Source of the DNA: Pontibacter anaerobius
GTDB taxonomy: Bacteria > Bacteroidota > Bacteroidia > Cytophagales > Hymenobacteraceae
Direction of reading: 5' to 3'
Assembly (NCBI RefSeq): GCF_026241195.1
Contig: NZ_JAPFQO010000001.1
Span: 310,001 to 374,000 of the forward strand
Length of the DNA stretch: 64,000 nt
Shown here: piece after piece, positions 8,650 to 17,137 of the stretch
How the letters are laid out: every line of letters starts with the position of its first letter
Position numbering within the stretch: position 1 is the first letter of the stretch
The notes under the pieces: generated by a model
The model's input: the letters and a program-made list of their open reading frames with translations, nothing else
Told to the model about the DNA's origin: nothing
Database searches by the model: none
Program-made: the position numbers and the translations under genes

Positions 8650-9135
8650 TTACTCTTTATCGGCTGTGTTAGTGGCCAAGCGCACACCAACGGCCAGTAT
8701 GTGCGGCAGCGGGTCGCGGCGCATATATTGAGTAAGCTTTAACCTATATGTGCCTTGCTTGCTGAACTTCACATTGTCGATAGCCAGGGCCTGCAGGTCG
8801 TAGGTGTCGCTGGAGCCGTTGCCAAGTGGCTTACCTGTTTTTGAGTCCATCAGCAGCATTTCGTGCAGCTTTGCAGAAACCTGTACGCTATCTGGTCCCA
8901 CCAACTGATGACGCAGGTACAGGTTATAGTAGTCGTAGTTGAGGTTGTAGCGCACGTTAAAGTACACATCGTATACCTGTGTGGTATCCTTGATCTCGAA
9001 CTCAAAAACAGGGGCATTGTCAATCTGCCAGTTGCCTTCCGGCATGTCTATGTTCTGCTCATATACCCGTGCCGGGTCGCAGGCGGAGAGCAGCAGCACG
9101 AGTGCCACGGCCCACATCCTTACAAGTTTATGCAT
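8650..9135 (-). CDS. gldH: Gliding motility lipoprotein GldH
   Basis: 161 residues from the ATG at 9135 (the frame continues upstream only as an out-of-frame shadow of the previous gene). Lipoprotein signal MHKLVRMWAVALVLLLSAC with lipobox LSAC. The mature part contains MPEGNWQIDNAPVFEFEIKD and a C-terminal QYMRRDPLPHILAVGVRL, which I recognise as GldH. GldH is an outer-membrane-linked lipoprotein needed for gliding in Flavobacterium. Its start overlaps the 3' end of the upstream PSP1 gene by 8 bases, so the two are translationally coupled. The PSP1-gldH order agrees with other Bacteroidota. Confidence 0.9.
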   Translation of the reverse strand: MHKLVRMWAVALVLLLSACDPARVYEQNIDMPEGNWQIDNAPVFEFEIKDTTQVYDVYFNVRYNLNYDYYNLYLRHQLVGPDSVQVSAKLHEMLLMDSKTGKPLGNGSSDTYDLQALAIDNVKFSKQGTYRLKLTQYMRRDPLPHILAVGVRLATNTADKE

Positions 9136-10639
9136 CGGTGCGTGGTGGTTTGTTGCCCTGGTCTGGTTTCTTGCCTCTGAACGGCTTGCGTGAGCGCTTC
9201 TTCGGGCGCTGGTCGCCGCCAGCCTGTGGCTGCGCGCCTGCCTCAGGAGCGTTGCCAGAAGCACTGGCCGCAGGCCTTGGCCCTGCTGGCTCACGTTTTT
9301 CGCGGCGCTCCCTTGGTTCGCGATTCTCGCGCGGTTCGTTTCCTGTCTGGCCATCGCGCCCTCTGTTCTTATTGCGAGGCGGGCGCTGGCGGCGTGGCCG
9401 CTGCTCCTGCTCACCGCCACCTTGCGGCTGTGCAGCCCGTTCCGGCCTTTCTTTTTTAGCTTGAGGTGCCTCCGCCGCTTTTTCAGTAGGCTGCGGTTGC
9501 TCTGCGCCAGCGGGTTTTTTCTTCTTCTTTTTCTTCTTCTTTTTACTCTTGAACTTGTCATCGAGGCGCTCCAGACTACCTTCTACCTGTGCCACAAACT
9601 CGTTCTGCTTCGGCTCCTCTACAGGTTCTGTCAGCAGGGTTTCTACAGCGATGCCTTGGGCATTCTGCTCCAGGATCTCCTGCACACGCTCTACCGGCAC
9701 CGGGTACCAGTTGTTGTCGCCTTTGTAGCCGAACCACATCATGCGCTTAAAGATGTCGGTCTTCTGAAGTATGGCATCGCCCTGCTGCGTCTGCAACGGC
9801 CGGTTCACCGTCGGGATATCCTTGAGGGCATCCATATAGGTTTCCAACTCATAGTTGAGGCAGCACTTCAGGCGACCGCACTGGCCGCTGAGCTTGCTCG
9901 GGTTCAGCGAGAGGTTCTGGTAACGCGCCGCCGTTGTGGACACGCTCTTGAAATCAGTGAGCCAGGTGGAGCAGCAAAGTTCCCGGCCGCAGGAGCCGAT
10001 ACCACCCAGGCGGCCAGCTTCGTGGCGCAGGCTGATCTGGCGCATCTCCACGCGCACCTTAAACTCCTCGGCCAGCTTCTTGATTAGGTCGCGGAAGTCC
10101 ACGCGGTCGTCGGCGGAGTAGTAGAAGGTGGCTTTGCTTCTATCTGCCTGGTACTCCACATCCGACAGCTTCATCTTTAGCCGGAGCATCTGTATGATCT
10201 CGCGGCTGCGGTACATGGTGGTACCCTCCAGGTCGCGGGCCTCGTTAAACTTCTCCATATCGCGCTCGTTGGCGATGCGGTAGATGCTGCGGATCTCCTC
10301 GTTGTTATCCACTTTCTTTTTGAGCATCTGCAGGCGCACGAGTTCCCCTTTCAGCGACACGAAACCAATGTGATGGCCATTCGGCACATCCACTACTACG
10401 GCGTCGCCGGTTGTCAGGTCCAGTCGGTTTATATTTCGGAAGAAGTCTTTGCGGCCTCCCTTAAATCTTACTTCTACAATGTCGAACTCCTCAAACGACG
10501 TAGGTATATCCATATCGCTGAGCCAGTCGAACACGTTTAAACGATTGCAGCCTCCCGTGCTGCAGCCGCCGTTGCTTTTGCAGCCACCTGGTTTGGTGTC
10601 AGTGCTGCATCCGCCACTAGAACATGAACTACATCCCAC
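9128..10639 (-). CDS. PSP1-domain protein (RicT/YaaT-like) with Cys-rich head and basic tail
   Basis: 503 residues. The first 31 are Cys/Gly/Ser-rich (8 Cys). The PSP1 core (about 45-290) holds IVEVRFKGGRKDFFRN, HEAGRLGGIGSCGRELCC and LSGQCGRLKCCLNYE. These conserved Cys pairs are known from the Bacillus RicT (YaaT) family, which binds Fe-S clusters together with RicA/RicF. After residue ~380 comes a lysine run (ten K in a row after KS) and a long Lys/Arg/Pro/Glu-rich disordered tail to the end. It is the first gene of an operon with gldH. The function in Bacteroidota is not established; RicT partners RicA/RicF are not in this window. Confidence 0.88.
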   Translation of the reverse strand: MGCSSCSSGGCSTDTKPGGCKSNGGCSTGGCNRLNVFDWLSDMDIPTSFEEFDIVEVRFKGGRKDFFRNINRLDLTTGDAVVVDVPNGHHIGFVSLKGELVRLQMLKKKVDNNEEIRSIYRIANERDMEKFNEARDLEGTTMYRSREIIQMLRLKMKLSDVEYQADRSKATFYYSADDRVDFRDLIKKLAEEFKVRVEMRQISLRHEAGRLGGIGSCGRELCCSTWLTDFKSVSTTAARYQNLSLNPSKLSGQCGRLKCCLNYELETYMDALKDIPTVNRPLQTQQGDAILQKTDIFKRMMWFGYKGDNNWYPVPVERVQEILEQNAQGIAVETLLTEPVEEPKQNEFVAQVEGSLERLDDKFKSKKKKKKKKKKPAGAEQPQPTEKAAEAPQAKKERPERAAQPQGGGEQEQRPRRQRPPRNKNRGRDGQTGNEPRENREPRERREKREPAGPRPAASASGNAPEAGAQPQAGGDQRPKKRSRKPFRGKKPDQGNKPPRTDA

Positions 10640-10860
10640 AATTTTATCTCCTTATATAGCTAGGCTAATTCTTGTTTCCGAAATCAGTTAATTAACAAAT
10701 ATACTAAATTTTTAGGCTTTTGCTTTTGCGGCTCCTAAAAGTACAAGTATGGCAACACTGGTTGGCTGCCTTTGGTGCCCCTGTTTGCAGGGCAGTTGGG
10801 CTATTTACGAAAAAAGCGGCGCATTGCTACGTGCTGGGAAATAAAGTATAATTTTAGGGA

Positions 10861-12288
10861 ATGCTTCGGAAGTTACTGTCTCATGCGGCAATCTATGGCC
10901 TGGCGGCGCAGCTACCGCGCGTGGCTGGTGTGCTGGCCCTGCCCGTTATCACGCCCTACCTCACTACCACCGACTACGGGGTGGCCGGGGTGGTGACCGC
11001 TTACGTTACGGCGATGAGTGTGGTGCAGTCGCTGGGGCTGAGTGTGGTGATGGTAAACGCCTTCGTGAAGCACCCGACACGGTATAAATGGGTGTGGCGG
11101 CAAGTGGGGGGGCTAATGTCCATATGGACGTTAGTGTTCGGGCTGATATACTTTATTGTCTTGTATTTTGCTACACCGCAGGAGGCTGATGAACACCGTT
11201 TACAGATTGCTTTGCTGTTTAGCGTACCAACGATGCTATTCACAACAGCAGAGGTACAATCTAATTTATACTATCAGCTTGCACAGAAGCCTCTGGTGTT
11301 CGCTTTAAGATCTGTGTTGGTAGGTATGGTGGCAGTGGGAGTTAATATTTATACCATCGCTTACCTTAAGCTTGGCTATATGGGTTGGTTCTACGGCAAT
11401 TTCTTTGCTGTGTCACTCGCTTTCATTTTCAGCGCTTATACGGCCTACTACTCATTACAGCTTTGGCCTATTTTTAAGTTTAAATGGAAGCAGGTAAAAA
11501 CAATCCTGGCTGTGTCGTTACCGGTGCTGCCACACTACTTTGCCTCAGGCATGTTGGTAACTTCAGACAGACTTGTGCTTAGTAGAATGAATGTGCCAGT
11601 GCCACAGATTGGCCTATACAGCTTGGCTGCCACCTTTGGGTCCTACTTCAACCAATTGTCTGTTGCGATCTCAGAGGCGGCCAATCCTTTTTACTTGCAG
11701 TTGCTCTCTAAGAGAAATGAAAAATCTAAATTAACCGCAAGAGACCTGACTTTTGCCTTGGGAGTGGTTTTTCTAATCGCCACTTTCACAGCTAGTTTGT
11801 GGATGAAGGAGGTCTTCCAAATACTTTTGCGCAATCAGCAGTTACAGAAAGCTTACCCTATAGCTATCATTCTGCTGATGGGGTATAATTTCAGGCCGTT
11901 TTACATTGTTGTAAATAACTTTTTGCTCTACTATGAAAAAACAAACAAGCTTTGGCGGATTTCTGCGGTTGCGGTTGCAGGCAATATTACCCTGACCGTT
12001 CTCTTAGTCCCGTTTTTTGGCTATAAGGCAGCTGCATTCACCACATTTGCTGCCTTATTATACATGGGGTTCGGAGGCATGTGGCTAAAGGAATTTTCAA
12101 ATCATAATCCCATACCGTATTATCCTCTTCGCTGGCTGCTTGTGCATGTCCTCTTTACCGGGTTTGCATATTTTGGTGCAGACCTTTCATTAAGCCTAAA
12201 ATCAGCAATAACGGGTATTATATTTTTGGTGTCTGGTATGTTGTACCTGAAGTATAAAAATAATCTGCACCAACTTAGCTTGAGATAA
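10861..12288 (+). CDS. Polysaccharide flippase (Wzx/MATE-like)
   Basis: 475 residues with about 12-14 hydrophobic helices and no soluble domain, typical of the MOP-superfamily flippases that move lipid-linked oligosaccharides across the inner membrane. The start reads MLRKLLSHAAIYGLAAQLPRVAGVLALPVITPYL, which is characteristic of O-antigen/teichoic-acid flippases. The 3' end overlaps the convergent glycosyltransferase by 14 bases. The first ~270 bases are GC-rich like the rest of the window. From about 11140 the gene becomes clearly AT-richer, suggesting a recombined or recently acquired 3' part. Confidence 0.9.
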   Translation: MLRKLLSHAAIYGLAAQLPRVAGVLALPVITPYLTTTDYGVAGVVTAYVTAMSVVQSLGLSVVMVNAFVKHPTRYKWVWRQVGGLMSIWTLVFGLIYFIVLYFATPQEADEHRLQIALLFSVPTMLFTTAEVQSNLYYQLAQKPLVFALRSVLVGMVAVGVNIYTIAYLKLGYMGWFYGNFFAVSLAFIFSAYTAYYSLQLWPIFKFKWKQVKTILAVSLPVLPHYFASGMLVTSDRLVLSRMNVPVPQIGLYSLAATFGSYFNQLSVAISEAANPFYLQLLSKRNEKSKLTARDLTFALGVVFLIATFTASLWMKEVFQILLRNQQLQKAYPIAIILLMGYNFRPFYIVVNNFLLYYEKTNKLWRISAVAVAGNITLTVLLVPFFGYKAAAFTTFAALLYMGFGGMWLKEFSNHNPIPYYPLRWLLVHVLFTGFAYFGADLSLSLKSAITGIIFLVSGMLYLKYKNNLHQLSLR

Positions 12289-13522
12289 CCTCCCTGTAAA
12301 GCTGCATAAGCTTCTTGTGTTGTACTTTATTGTCGAAGTTCGTGATTACATATTGCCTACCGGCATGGCCCATTTTTTCCCTGAGATCAGAATTACTCAA
12401 CAAAACATCTACTTTGTCAGCGATAGCCTGAGGATCTTTTTGGGGCACTACAAAACCTGTTACGCCTTCTACCATTCCCTCGGGTAACCCTCCAGCGTTA
12501 CTTATGACAACCGGCAGTTCCATACTTTGTGCCTCTTGCACGACTAAGCCCTGGGTTTCAACCTCCCCATCATCTGCAACTATTCCCGACAGAACAAACA
12601 CCTGTGCCTTATCATAAAAACCTATTACCTGCTCCTGTGTGGCAGCACCCACCAAAAAAATATGATCTTGTAGCTGCAAGGTATTAATTTGCTTTTCAAG
12701 CTGCTTTCGCAGCACGCCCTCACCCACTATATAATATTTGATGTCAGGGTATTTGCTCTGGAGTATTTTGATGGCTGATATGCTGTATTTCAGGCCTTTG
12801 GCTGCTATCAACCTTGAAACTGTAACAATGACCGACTTAGCGTTAGCTGTATACCTCTGTTTTCTAAATTTACTAGTATCTAAACCTACGGGTAGAATTA
12901 CAATTTTGCTGGAGGGAATGCCCAATGCTTCTACAGTTCTTTTAGTGAATTGAGAGCTTACAGTAAAAGCTTCGCAAATAGGAATGAGATCTTTGTATAG
13001 GCCTTTTCTGGAGAAGTGGGTAGGCCAGGAGAGGAAGTCTTTATCATTTACATCAAAGCCGTGGAAAGAGGTAATCAGTTTACCTTTTAGCAAACCAATT
13101 TCTCTGTAGTTTATGGCTTTGATACCATTTGGGCCAAACTGACAATGCACAATGTCAAAAGTGCTTTTTCCTATAAAGGGTATAGCATCATAAAAGAACT
13201 GCAGGTTGGCTGCATACTTCCCGTATTTAAAAAAGTTAAGTGTTTTAAGTAGTGGAAGTGAATAAGGCAGATGAGCCAATAGAAGATAAACCGCTTTAAT
13301 GCTTCTTTTAAATATATTTCTGGGTATATGCGGCCGCTCAATAGTCTTAGAAAGCATGTCATACTCATTTAGCAGAGCATGTTTGGGGGCTATGTCTGAT
13401 TTACCCCAGGAGAATATGGTTACATCATGTCCTTCATCAATCAATTCTTTTAGCTGATTAAGTAGGTATGTTTCTGATTGATATGGAAAATGCCCAACAC
13501 AATAGGCGATTTTTAACTTCAT
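12275..13522 (-). CDS. Glycosyltransferase family 4
   Basis: 415 residues, GT-B fold. N-terminal domain MKLKIAYCVGHFPYQSETYLLNQLKELIDEGHDV and the nucleotide-sugar-binding C-terminal domain with VILPVGLDTSKF, VSRLIAAKGLKYSI, YYIVGEGVLRKQLE, and the EX7E-type region VETQGLVVQEAQSMELPVV. It matches family GT4 (retaining). The likely role is building a cell-surface polysaccharide together with the facing flippase. Both genes are AT-rich compared with neighbours and convergent with overlapping 3' ends, a compact two-gene island. Donor and acceptor are unknown. Confidence 0.9.
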   Translation of the reverse strand: MKLKIAYCVGHFPYQSETYLLNQLKELIDEGHDVTIFSWGKSDIAPKHALLNEYDMLSKTIERPHIPRNIFKRSIKAVYLLLAHLPYSLPLLKTLNFFKYGKYAANLQFFYDAIPFIGKSTFDIVHCQFGPNGIKAINYREIGLLKGKLITSFHGFDVNDKDFLSWPTHFSRKGLYKDLIPICEAFTVSSQFTKRTVEALGIPSSKIVILPVGLDTSKFRKQRYTANAKSVIVTVSRLIAAKGLKYSISAIKILQSKYPDIKYYIVGEGVLRKQLEKQINTLQLQDHIFLVGAATQEQVIGFYDKAQVFVLSGIVADDGEVETQGLVVQEAQSMELPVVISNAGGLPEGMVEGVTGFVVPQKDPQAIADKVDVLLSNSDLREKMGHAGRQYVITNFDNKVQHKKLMQLYREVISS

Positions 13523-13605
13523 TTGTTGCTGAGGGAATGAATTGATTTACAACAGCATACTTTGCTATGGTTAGATTTGAAACCTAAAGTATAAATATAA
13601 AACAA

Positions 13606-13632
13606 CAGGAGCATGCTTGTGGCATGCTCCTG
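13606..13632 (-). terminator. Terminator after the zinc dehydrogenase gene
   Basis: CAGGAGCATGC and GCATGCTCCTG form a perfect 11-bp stem with a 5-base loop. Downstream on the minus strand comes a T-rich tract. Confidence 0.75.
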
Positions 13633-13657
13633 CATAAATTTGAGTTTTTAATCTTAA

Positions 13658-14815
13658 CTACGGCTTCAGCACCACTTTCACGCAGTTATCTTCCTTCTTT
13701 TTAAAGATCTCATACCCGTGGGCAGCCTGGCTGAGGGGCAACGTGTGCGTGATGATGTCATCCAGCACTACTTTGCCTTCCTGCACCAACTGTAGCAGGT
13801 GATCAATGTAGACCTGCACGGGGGCCTGGGTTCCTTTCAGCGTCACGCCCTTATCGAACCACCTGTAGATTGGGAAGTTATCGAAGGTGGAGCCGTATAC
13901 GCCCACCACGCTCACAATACCGCCTCTACGGGTTGCTCTGAGGCATGTTTCCAATACCTTGGCCGTACCTTTTTCTACGTTGATGACCGCTTTTGCCTTT
14001 TCAAGTATACTCCGGTCTGCCTCCATGCCCACGGCATCAATGCAAACGTCAGCACCGCGCCCTTCTGACATGTCACGGATCATCTGCACTACCTGGTCCT
14101 CGTTCTCCCAAAGTATGGTTTCTGAGTTGGCTGACTTTTTGACCATGTCCAGGCGGTACTGCTGTAAATCAATGTTGATGACTCTGGCCGCGCCTCTTAA
14201 CCATGCCGATTTAGCCGCCATTATACCTACCGGGCCAGCCCCAAAGATCGCTACTGTCTCACCGCCGCTAATGTTACCCCAGTCGGCAGCGGCCCATCCA
14301 GTCGGAAAAATATCGGTCAGGAAAAGTACCTGTTCATCGGTTAGGTTGTCCGGAACCACGCGTGGTCCATAATCTGCAAACGGTACCCGCACATACTCTG
14401 CCTGGCCTCCCTGGTAGCCCCCGTACAGATCCGTGTAGCCAAAAAGGGCGGCTCCCTTCTCCGTCAGAAAACCGCCATCGGGGCCATAGTTAGAGTTTGA
14501 GTTTTCGCACTGGGTGGGCCACTTGTGCGTACAGAAGTAGCATTGGCCGCAGGCAATCGGGAAGGGAACCACCACACGGTCGCCGCGCTTCAGGTTCTTT
14601 ACGGCAGGGCCTACTTCCTCAACTATACCCATAAACTCGTGACCCAGCACCATGTCCTTCATCTGTGGCACAAAGCCGTCCAGTATGTGCAGGTCAGAGC
14701 CGCAAATGGCGGTGGAGGTAACCCGTATAATGGCGTCGCGAGGGTCCTCTATTTTAGGGTCATCAACGGTTTCAACGCTAACATCATTGATTTTGTGAAA
14801 TACTAATGCTTTCAT
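13658..14815 (-). CDS. Zinc-dependent alcohol dehydrogenase, formaldehyde-dehydrogenase-like
   Basis: 385 residues of the medium-chain dehydrogenase family. Catalytic zinc ligands are visible in AICGSDLH (Cys38) and GHEFMG (His59/Glu60). A structural-zinc Cys cluster is in PIACGQCYFCTHKWPTQC. The NAD-binding motif is VAIFGAGPVGIMAA. An insertion with GADVCIDAVGME and the overall pattern match glutathione-independent formaldehyde dehydrogenase/threonine-dehydrogenase-like proteins. It oxidises an alcohol or aldehyde with NAD(P); the substrate is uncertain. Monocistronic, with a hairpin terminator behind it. Confidence 0.9.
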   Translation of the reverse strand: MKALVFHKINDVSVETVDDPKIEDPRDAIIRVTSTAICGSDLHILDGFVPQMKDMVLGHEFMGIVEEVGPAVKNLKRGDRVVVPFPIACGQCYFCTHKWPTQCENSNSNYGPDGGFLTEKGAALFGYTDLYGGYQGGQAEYVRVPFADYGPRVVPDNLTDEQVLFLTDIFPTGWAAADWGNISGGETVAIFGAGPVGIMAAKSAWLRGAARVINIDLQQYRLDMVKKSANSETILWENEDQVVQMIRDMSEGRGADVCIDAVGMEADRSILEKAKAVINVEKGTAKVLETCLRATRRGGIVSVVGVYGSTFDNFPIYRWFDKGVTLKGTQAPVQVYIDHLLQLVQEGKVVLDDIITHTLPLSQAAHGYEIFKKKEDNCVKVVLKP

Positions 14816-14958
14816 AGCTTCTTAATTTTGTTTTAGTGCGAGGCCGGCACACATACCGGCCATTTATCTGAATAGATGTTTTAACGGTGTATCAGTTAAG
14901 TAGTTATAGGCGGGGTGGGCAGATGTGCGGCTGTGCGGATATGCTGTAGTAAAAAGTA

Positions 14959-14966
14959 TAAATTTG
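14959..14966 (+). promoter_or_regulatory. Possible -7 box TAAATTTG before the GNAT gene
   Basis: Exact match to TAnnTTTG, 33 bases before the preferred ATG. No clear TTTG -33 element. Confidence 0.35.
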
Positions 14967-14999
14967 CCGTACAGAAATCTTAAACCAAACCACCTAACC

Positions 15000-15869
15000 A
15001 TGCCCGACTTCCGCTTCTCCTTCCTTACCCATAAAGACCTGCCGCAGCTACGCGAAACTTTCCTTAAAGCCTTTGCCGACTACGTGGTACCCGTGCAACT
15101 GAGCGAGGAGCAGCTAAAGGATAAAGTTGAGCGGGAGGGGATTGAGCCCAGCTTTAGTGTGGGGGCATTTGTGGGCGAGGAAATGGTCGGGTTTATACTT
15201 AGCGGCTTAGGAGAGTGGCAGCGCAGGCCCACAGCCTACAATGCAGGTACGGGAGTTGTGCCAACGTACAGAGGCTACGGCCTCACACAGAAGATGTATG
15301 CGTTTCTGGTGCCAAAGCTGCGCGAGAGCGGCATAGAGCAGTGCCTGCTGGAGGTGATACAGGACAACACACCCGCTCTCAGGGCTTATCAAAGTATAGG
15401 CCTGCACATTACCCGCTCCCTTCACTGCTTCAGGGCTCTTAAACAGGAGTTGCTGCTGCTGGTAGAGGAGCCGGAGCAGATTACTATTTCCCCGACTGGG
15501 CAGCCCGACTGGAAGACCTACCGCTGCCTATGGGATGTGGAGCCAACCTGGCAGAACAACATCGACTCGATTAGGAGGAGTGCAGGACAAAGCCAGACAT
15601 TAGAAGCGCGGAATAAGCACCAGGAGATAGTGGGCTATATTTCCTTTTTCCGTAAGAATGGAGCCGTGGCACAACTGGCAGTAGATGAGCAGTGGCGAGG
15701 CCAGGGCATAGGTACGGCCTTGCTCCGTGAGGCCGGAAAATTGGTGGAGGCACCTTCTATCATGTTCATCAACATTGAGGATACTGCACAAACGATGCTC
15801 TCATTTATGCAAAGGCGCCACTTTAGGCTGATTTTAAAACAGTACGAGATGCTGATGCCGATAGCATAA
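15000..15869 (+). CDS. Double-domain GNAT acetyltransferase
   Basis: 289 residues from the ATG at 15000. The longer frame from 14925 starts in promoter-like DNA and adds nothing conserved. The N-terminal GNAT domain (1-150) has GTGVVPTYRGYGLTQKMYAF, the acetyl-CoA motif A, and LEVIQDNTPALRAYQSIGL. The C-terminal GNAT domain (about 180-289) has QLAVDEQWRGQGIGTALLRE and FMQRRHF. Both P-loops (R/Q-x-x-G-x-G/A) seem intact. The acceptor substrate is unknown. The gene stands alone between a divergent dehydrogenase and the SMR exporter gene. Confidence 0.88.
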   Translation: MPDFRFSFLTHKDLPQLRETFLKAFADYVVPVQLSEEQLKDKVEREGIEPSFSVGAFVGEEMVGFILSGLGEWQRRPTAYNAGTGVVPTYRGYGLTQKMYAFLVPKLRESGIEQCLLEVIQDNTPALRAYQSIGLHITRSLHCFRALKQELLLLVEEPEQITISPTGQPDWKTYRCLWDVEPTWQNNIDSIRRSAGQSQTLEARNKHQEIVGYISFFRKNGAVAQLAVDEQWRGQGIGTALLREAGKLVEAPSIMFINIEDTAQTMLSFMQRRHFRLILKQYEMLMPIA

Positions 15870-15938
15870 AGTATAAATCGGGCTGCTAGAACTTCTATCG
15901 GGGGCTACTGGATACTGTGCACCGGCAGGTTTAATCTG

Positions 15939-15946
15939 TATCTTTG
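15939..15946 (+). promoter_or_regulatory. Possible -7 box TATCTTTG before the SMR gene
   Basis: Exact TAnnTTTG match 25 bases before the ATG. A transcript starting here would have almost no leader, which argues against a riboswitch. Confidence 0.4.
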
Positions 15947-15971
15947 CTGCTTTAAATTAATCAACTGAAGT

Positions 15972-16301
15972 ATGAATATGGCGTGGTTTTACCTGATCCT
16001 GGCTGGTATATGCGAAATTGGCTGGGCTTTTGGGTTAAAGTATAGCGAGGGATTTACAAAGCTGGGCGTGAGCGTGATAACCGTTATCGTGATGATCCTG
16101 AGTTTCGTGCTGCTCTCGCAGGCTATGAAAACATTGCCGCTTGGAACGGCCTATGCCATCTGGACGGGGATAGGCGCCGCTGGCACAGCCATACTGGGCA
16201 TTGTTTTCCTGAACGAGCCCCGCGACCTGATCCGCATCCTTTGTATTCTGCTGATTGTAGCGGGTGTTGTTGGACTGAAGGTTTTCTCCGGATCAGAGTA
16301 G
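15972..16301 (+). CDS. SMR-family exporter, SugE/Gdx type
   Basis: 109 residues, four transmembrane helices, the standard length of small multidrug resistance proteins. The first helix MAWFYLILAGICEIGWAFGLKYSEGF carries the essential membrane-embedded Glu. The third has LGTAYAIWTGIGAAGTAILG. The WAxGLKYSEGF pattern is nearer to SugE/Gdx (guanidinium or quaternary ammonium/H+ antiport) than to EmrE. It works as a dual-topology dimer; no partner gene is adjacent. An 8-bp hairpin spans its stop codon and the facing gene's stop. Confidence 0.9.
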   Translation: MNMAWFYLILAGICEIGWAFGLKYSEGFTKLGVSVITVIVMILSFVLLSQAMKTLPLGTAYAIWTGIGAAGTAILGIVFLNEPRDLIRILCILLIVAGVVGLKVFSGSE

Positions 16302-16311
16302 CTCTACTCTG
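16294..16311. terminator. Small hairpin over two facing stop codons
   Basis: CAGAGTAG-CT-CTACTCTG. It contains the TAG of the SMR gene and the TAG of the convergent gene, which are 2 bases apart. There is no U-run, so terminator function is uncertain. Confidence 0.3.
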
Positions 16312-17137
16312 CCAGCAAGTATACTTCTACTGCATCTGTAGTGAAAAGGTAAAGGTGCTTCCCGCCCACTAGTGCCGACACATATTTTTTCTGCTGAGGC
16401 AGCTCCAGCACGCGCTCTTTCTGCGTATACAAGTCGTAGAAGTAAAGCTTGCCGTCTTTCACAAAGTATAACGCATTGTTGCGAAAGCCGAGGTGCTGCA
16501 GCCCGGTATAGGGCAGTTTCTTTTTGTAGTTGCCCAGGTTATCGAACACCAGTATGCCGCTGTTAAAGTCGAGCAGGTATACCAGGTTCTGGTACTCGCG
16601 CAGCTGTCGCACGTCAAACTCCTCGCGGTTCAGCAGCAGGTTCAGGGGTGTTTCCACGGTAATCTGCCGCATGGCCGGGTTCAGCTTGCTGAGCGTGAGG
16701 CTCGTCTCGTCGAAGAGCCAATAGCCTTGGTCTGCGGCCGGGGCTGCTGCTTTGGCCGTGCCCTCATACTGCAGGTCCAGCAAGTCGGTGGAGCTGATGG
16801 GGCGGAGAAAACGGTCCAGCAACACAAGTTCCTGGCTGCCCTCGTAAAACAGCACGATCTTCATGGGGTTCCAGGCATGCAAGCTGCTAATGCGGCCGCG
16901 GGCAGGGGGGGAGTAGGTATCAACTGGTTGCCCAAGCGGGTTCAGGCGCAGCAAGTTTAGCCGCTCATCCAGCAAATAAATGTAGCCGTTGCGGTCTTGA
17001 GAGATAGCGCTAGGGGAACTGATGGCTATACTATGGCTATAGGTAAGCACCGGCGCCTGCAGCGTGTCCTGCGCCTGCGCCAAAAGCGGTGCCAGCAGCA
17101 CCAGCCAAAGTATAAGTATGGATTGCCTAGCCTTCAA
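16304..17137 (-). CDS. Exported beta-propeller-like protein of unknown function
   Basis: 277 residues with a signal peptide (MKARQSILILWLVLLAPLLAQAQ). The mature protein has repeated strand patterns such as SAISQDRNGYIYLLDERLNLLRL, YQNLVYLLDFNSGILVFDN and NALYFVKDGKLYFYDLYTQKE, suggesting a small six-bladed propeller. Its start overlaps the end of lpxH by 11 bases, so it is the last gene of the rsfS-ftsH-LUD-lpxH series and probably co-translated. It may have an envelope role given lpxH, but nothing in the sequence fixes a function. Confidence 0.7.
   Translation of the reverse strand: MKARQSILILWLVLLAPLLAQAQDTLQAPVLTYSHSIAISSPSAISQDRNGYIYLLDERLNLLRLNPLGQPVDTYSPPARGRISSLHAWNPMKIVLFYEGSQELVLLDRFLRPISSTDLLDLQYEGTAKAAAPAADQGYWLFDETSLTLSKLNPAMRQITVETPLNLLLNREEFDVRQLREYQNLVYLLDFNSGILVFDNLGNYKKKLPYTGLQHLGFRNNALYFVKDGKLYFYDLYTQKERVLELPQQKKYVSALVGGKHLYLFTTDAVEVYLLAE

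Noticed and set aside
15870..15971. Guanidine riboswitch ahead of the SugE/Gdx-type exporter
   Set aside because: The gap is about 100 bases, no ykkC or mini-ykkC core was seen, and the likely -7 box at 15939 leaves almost no leader.
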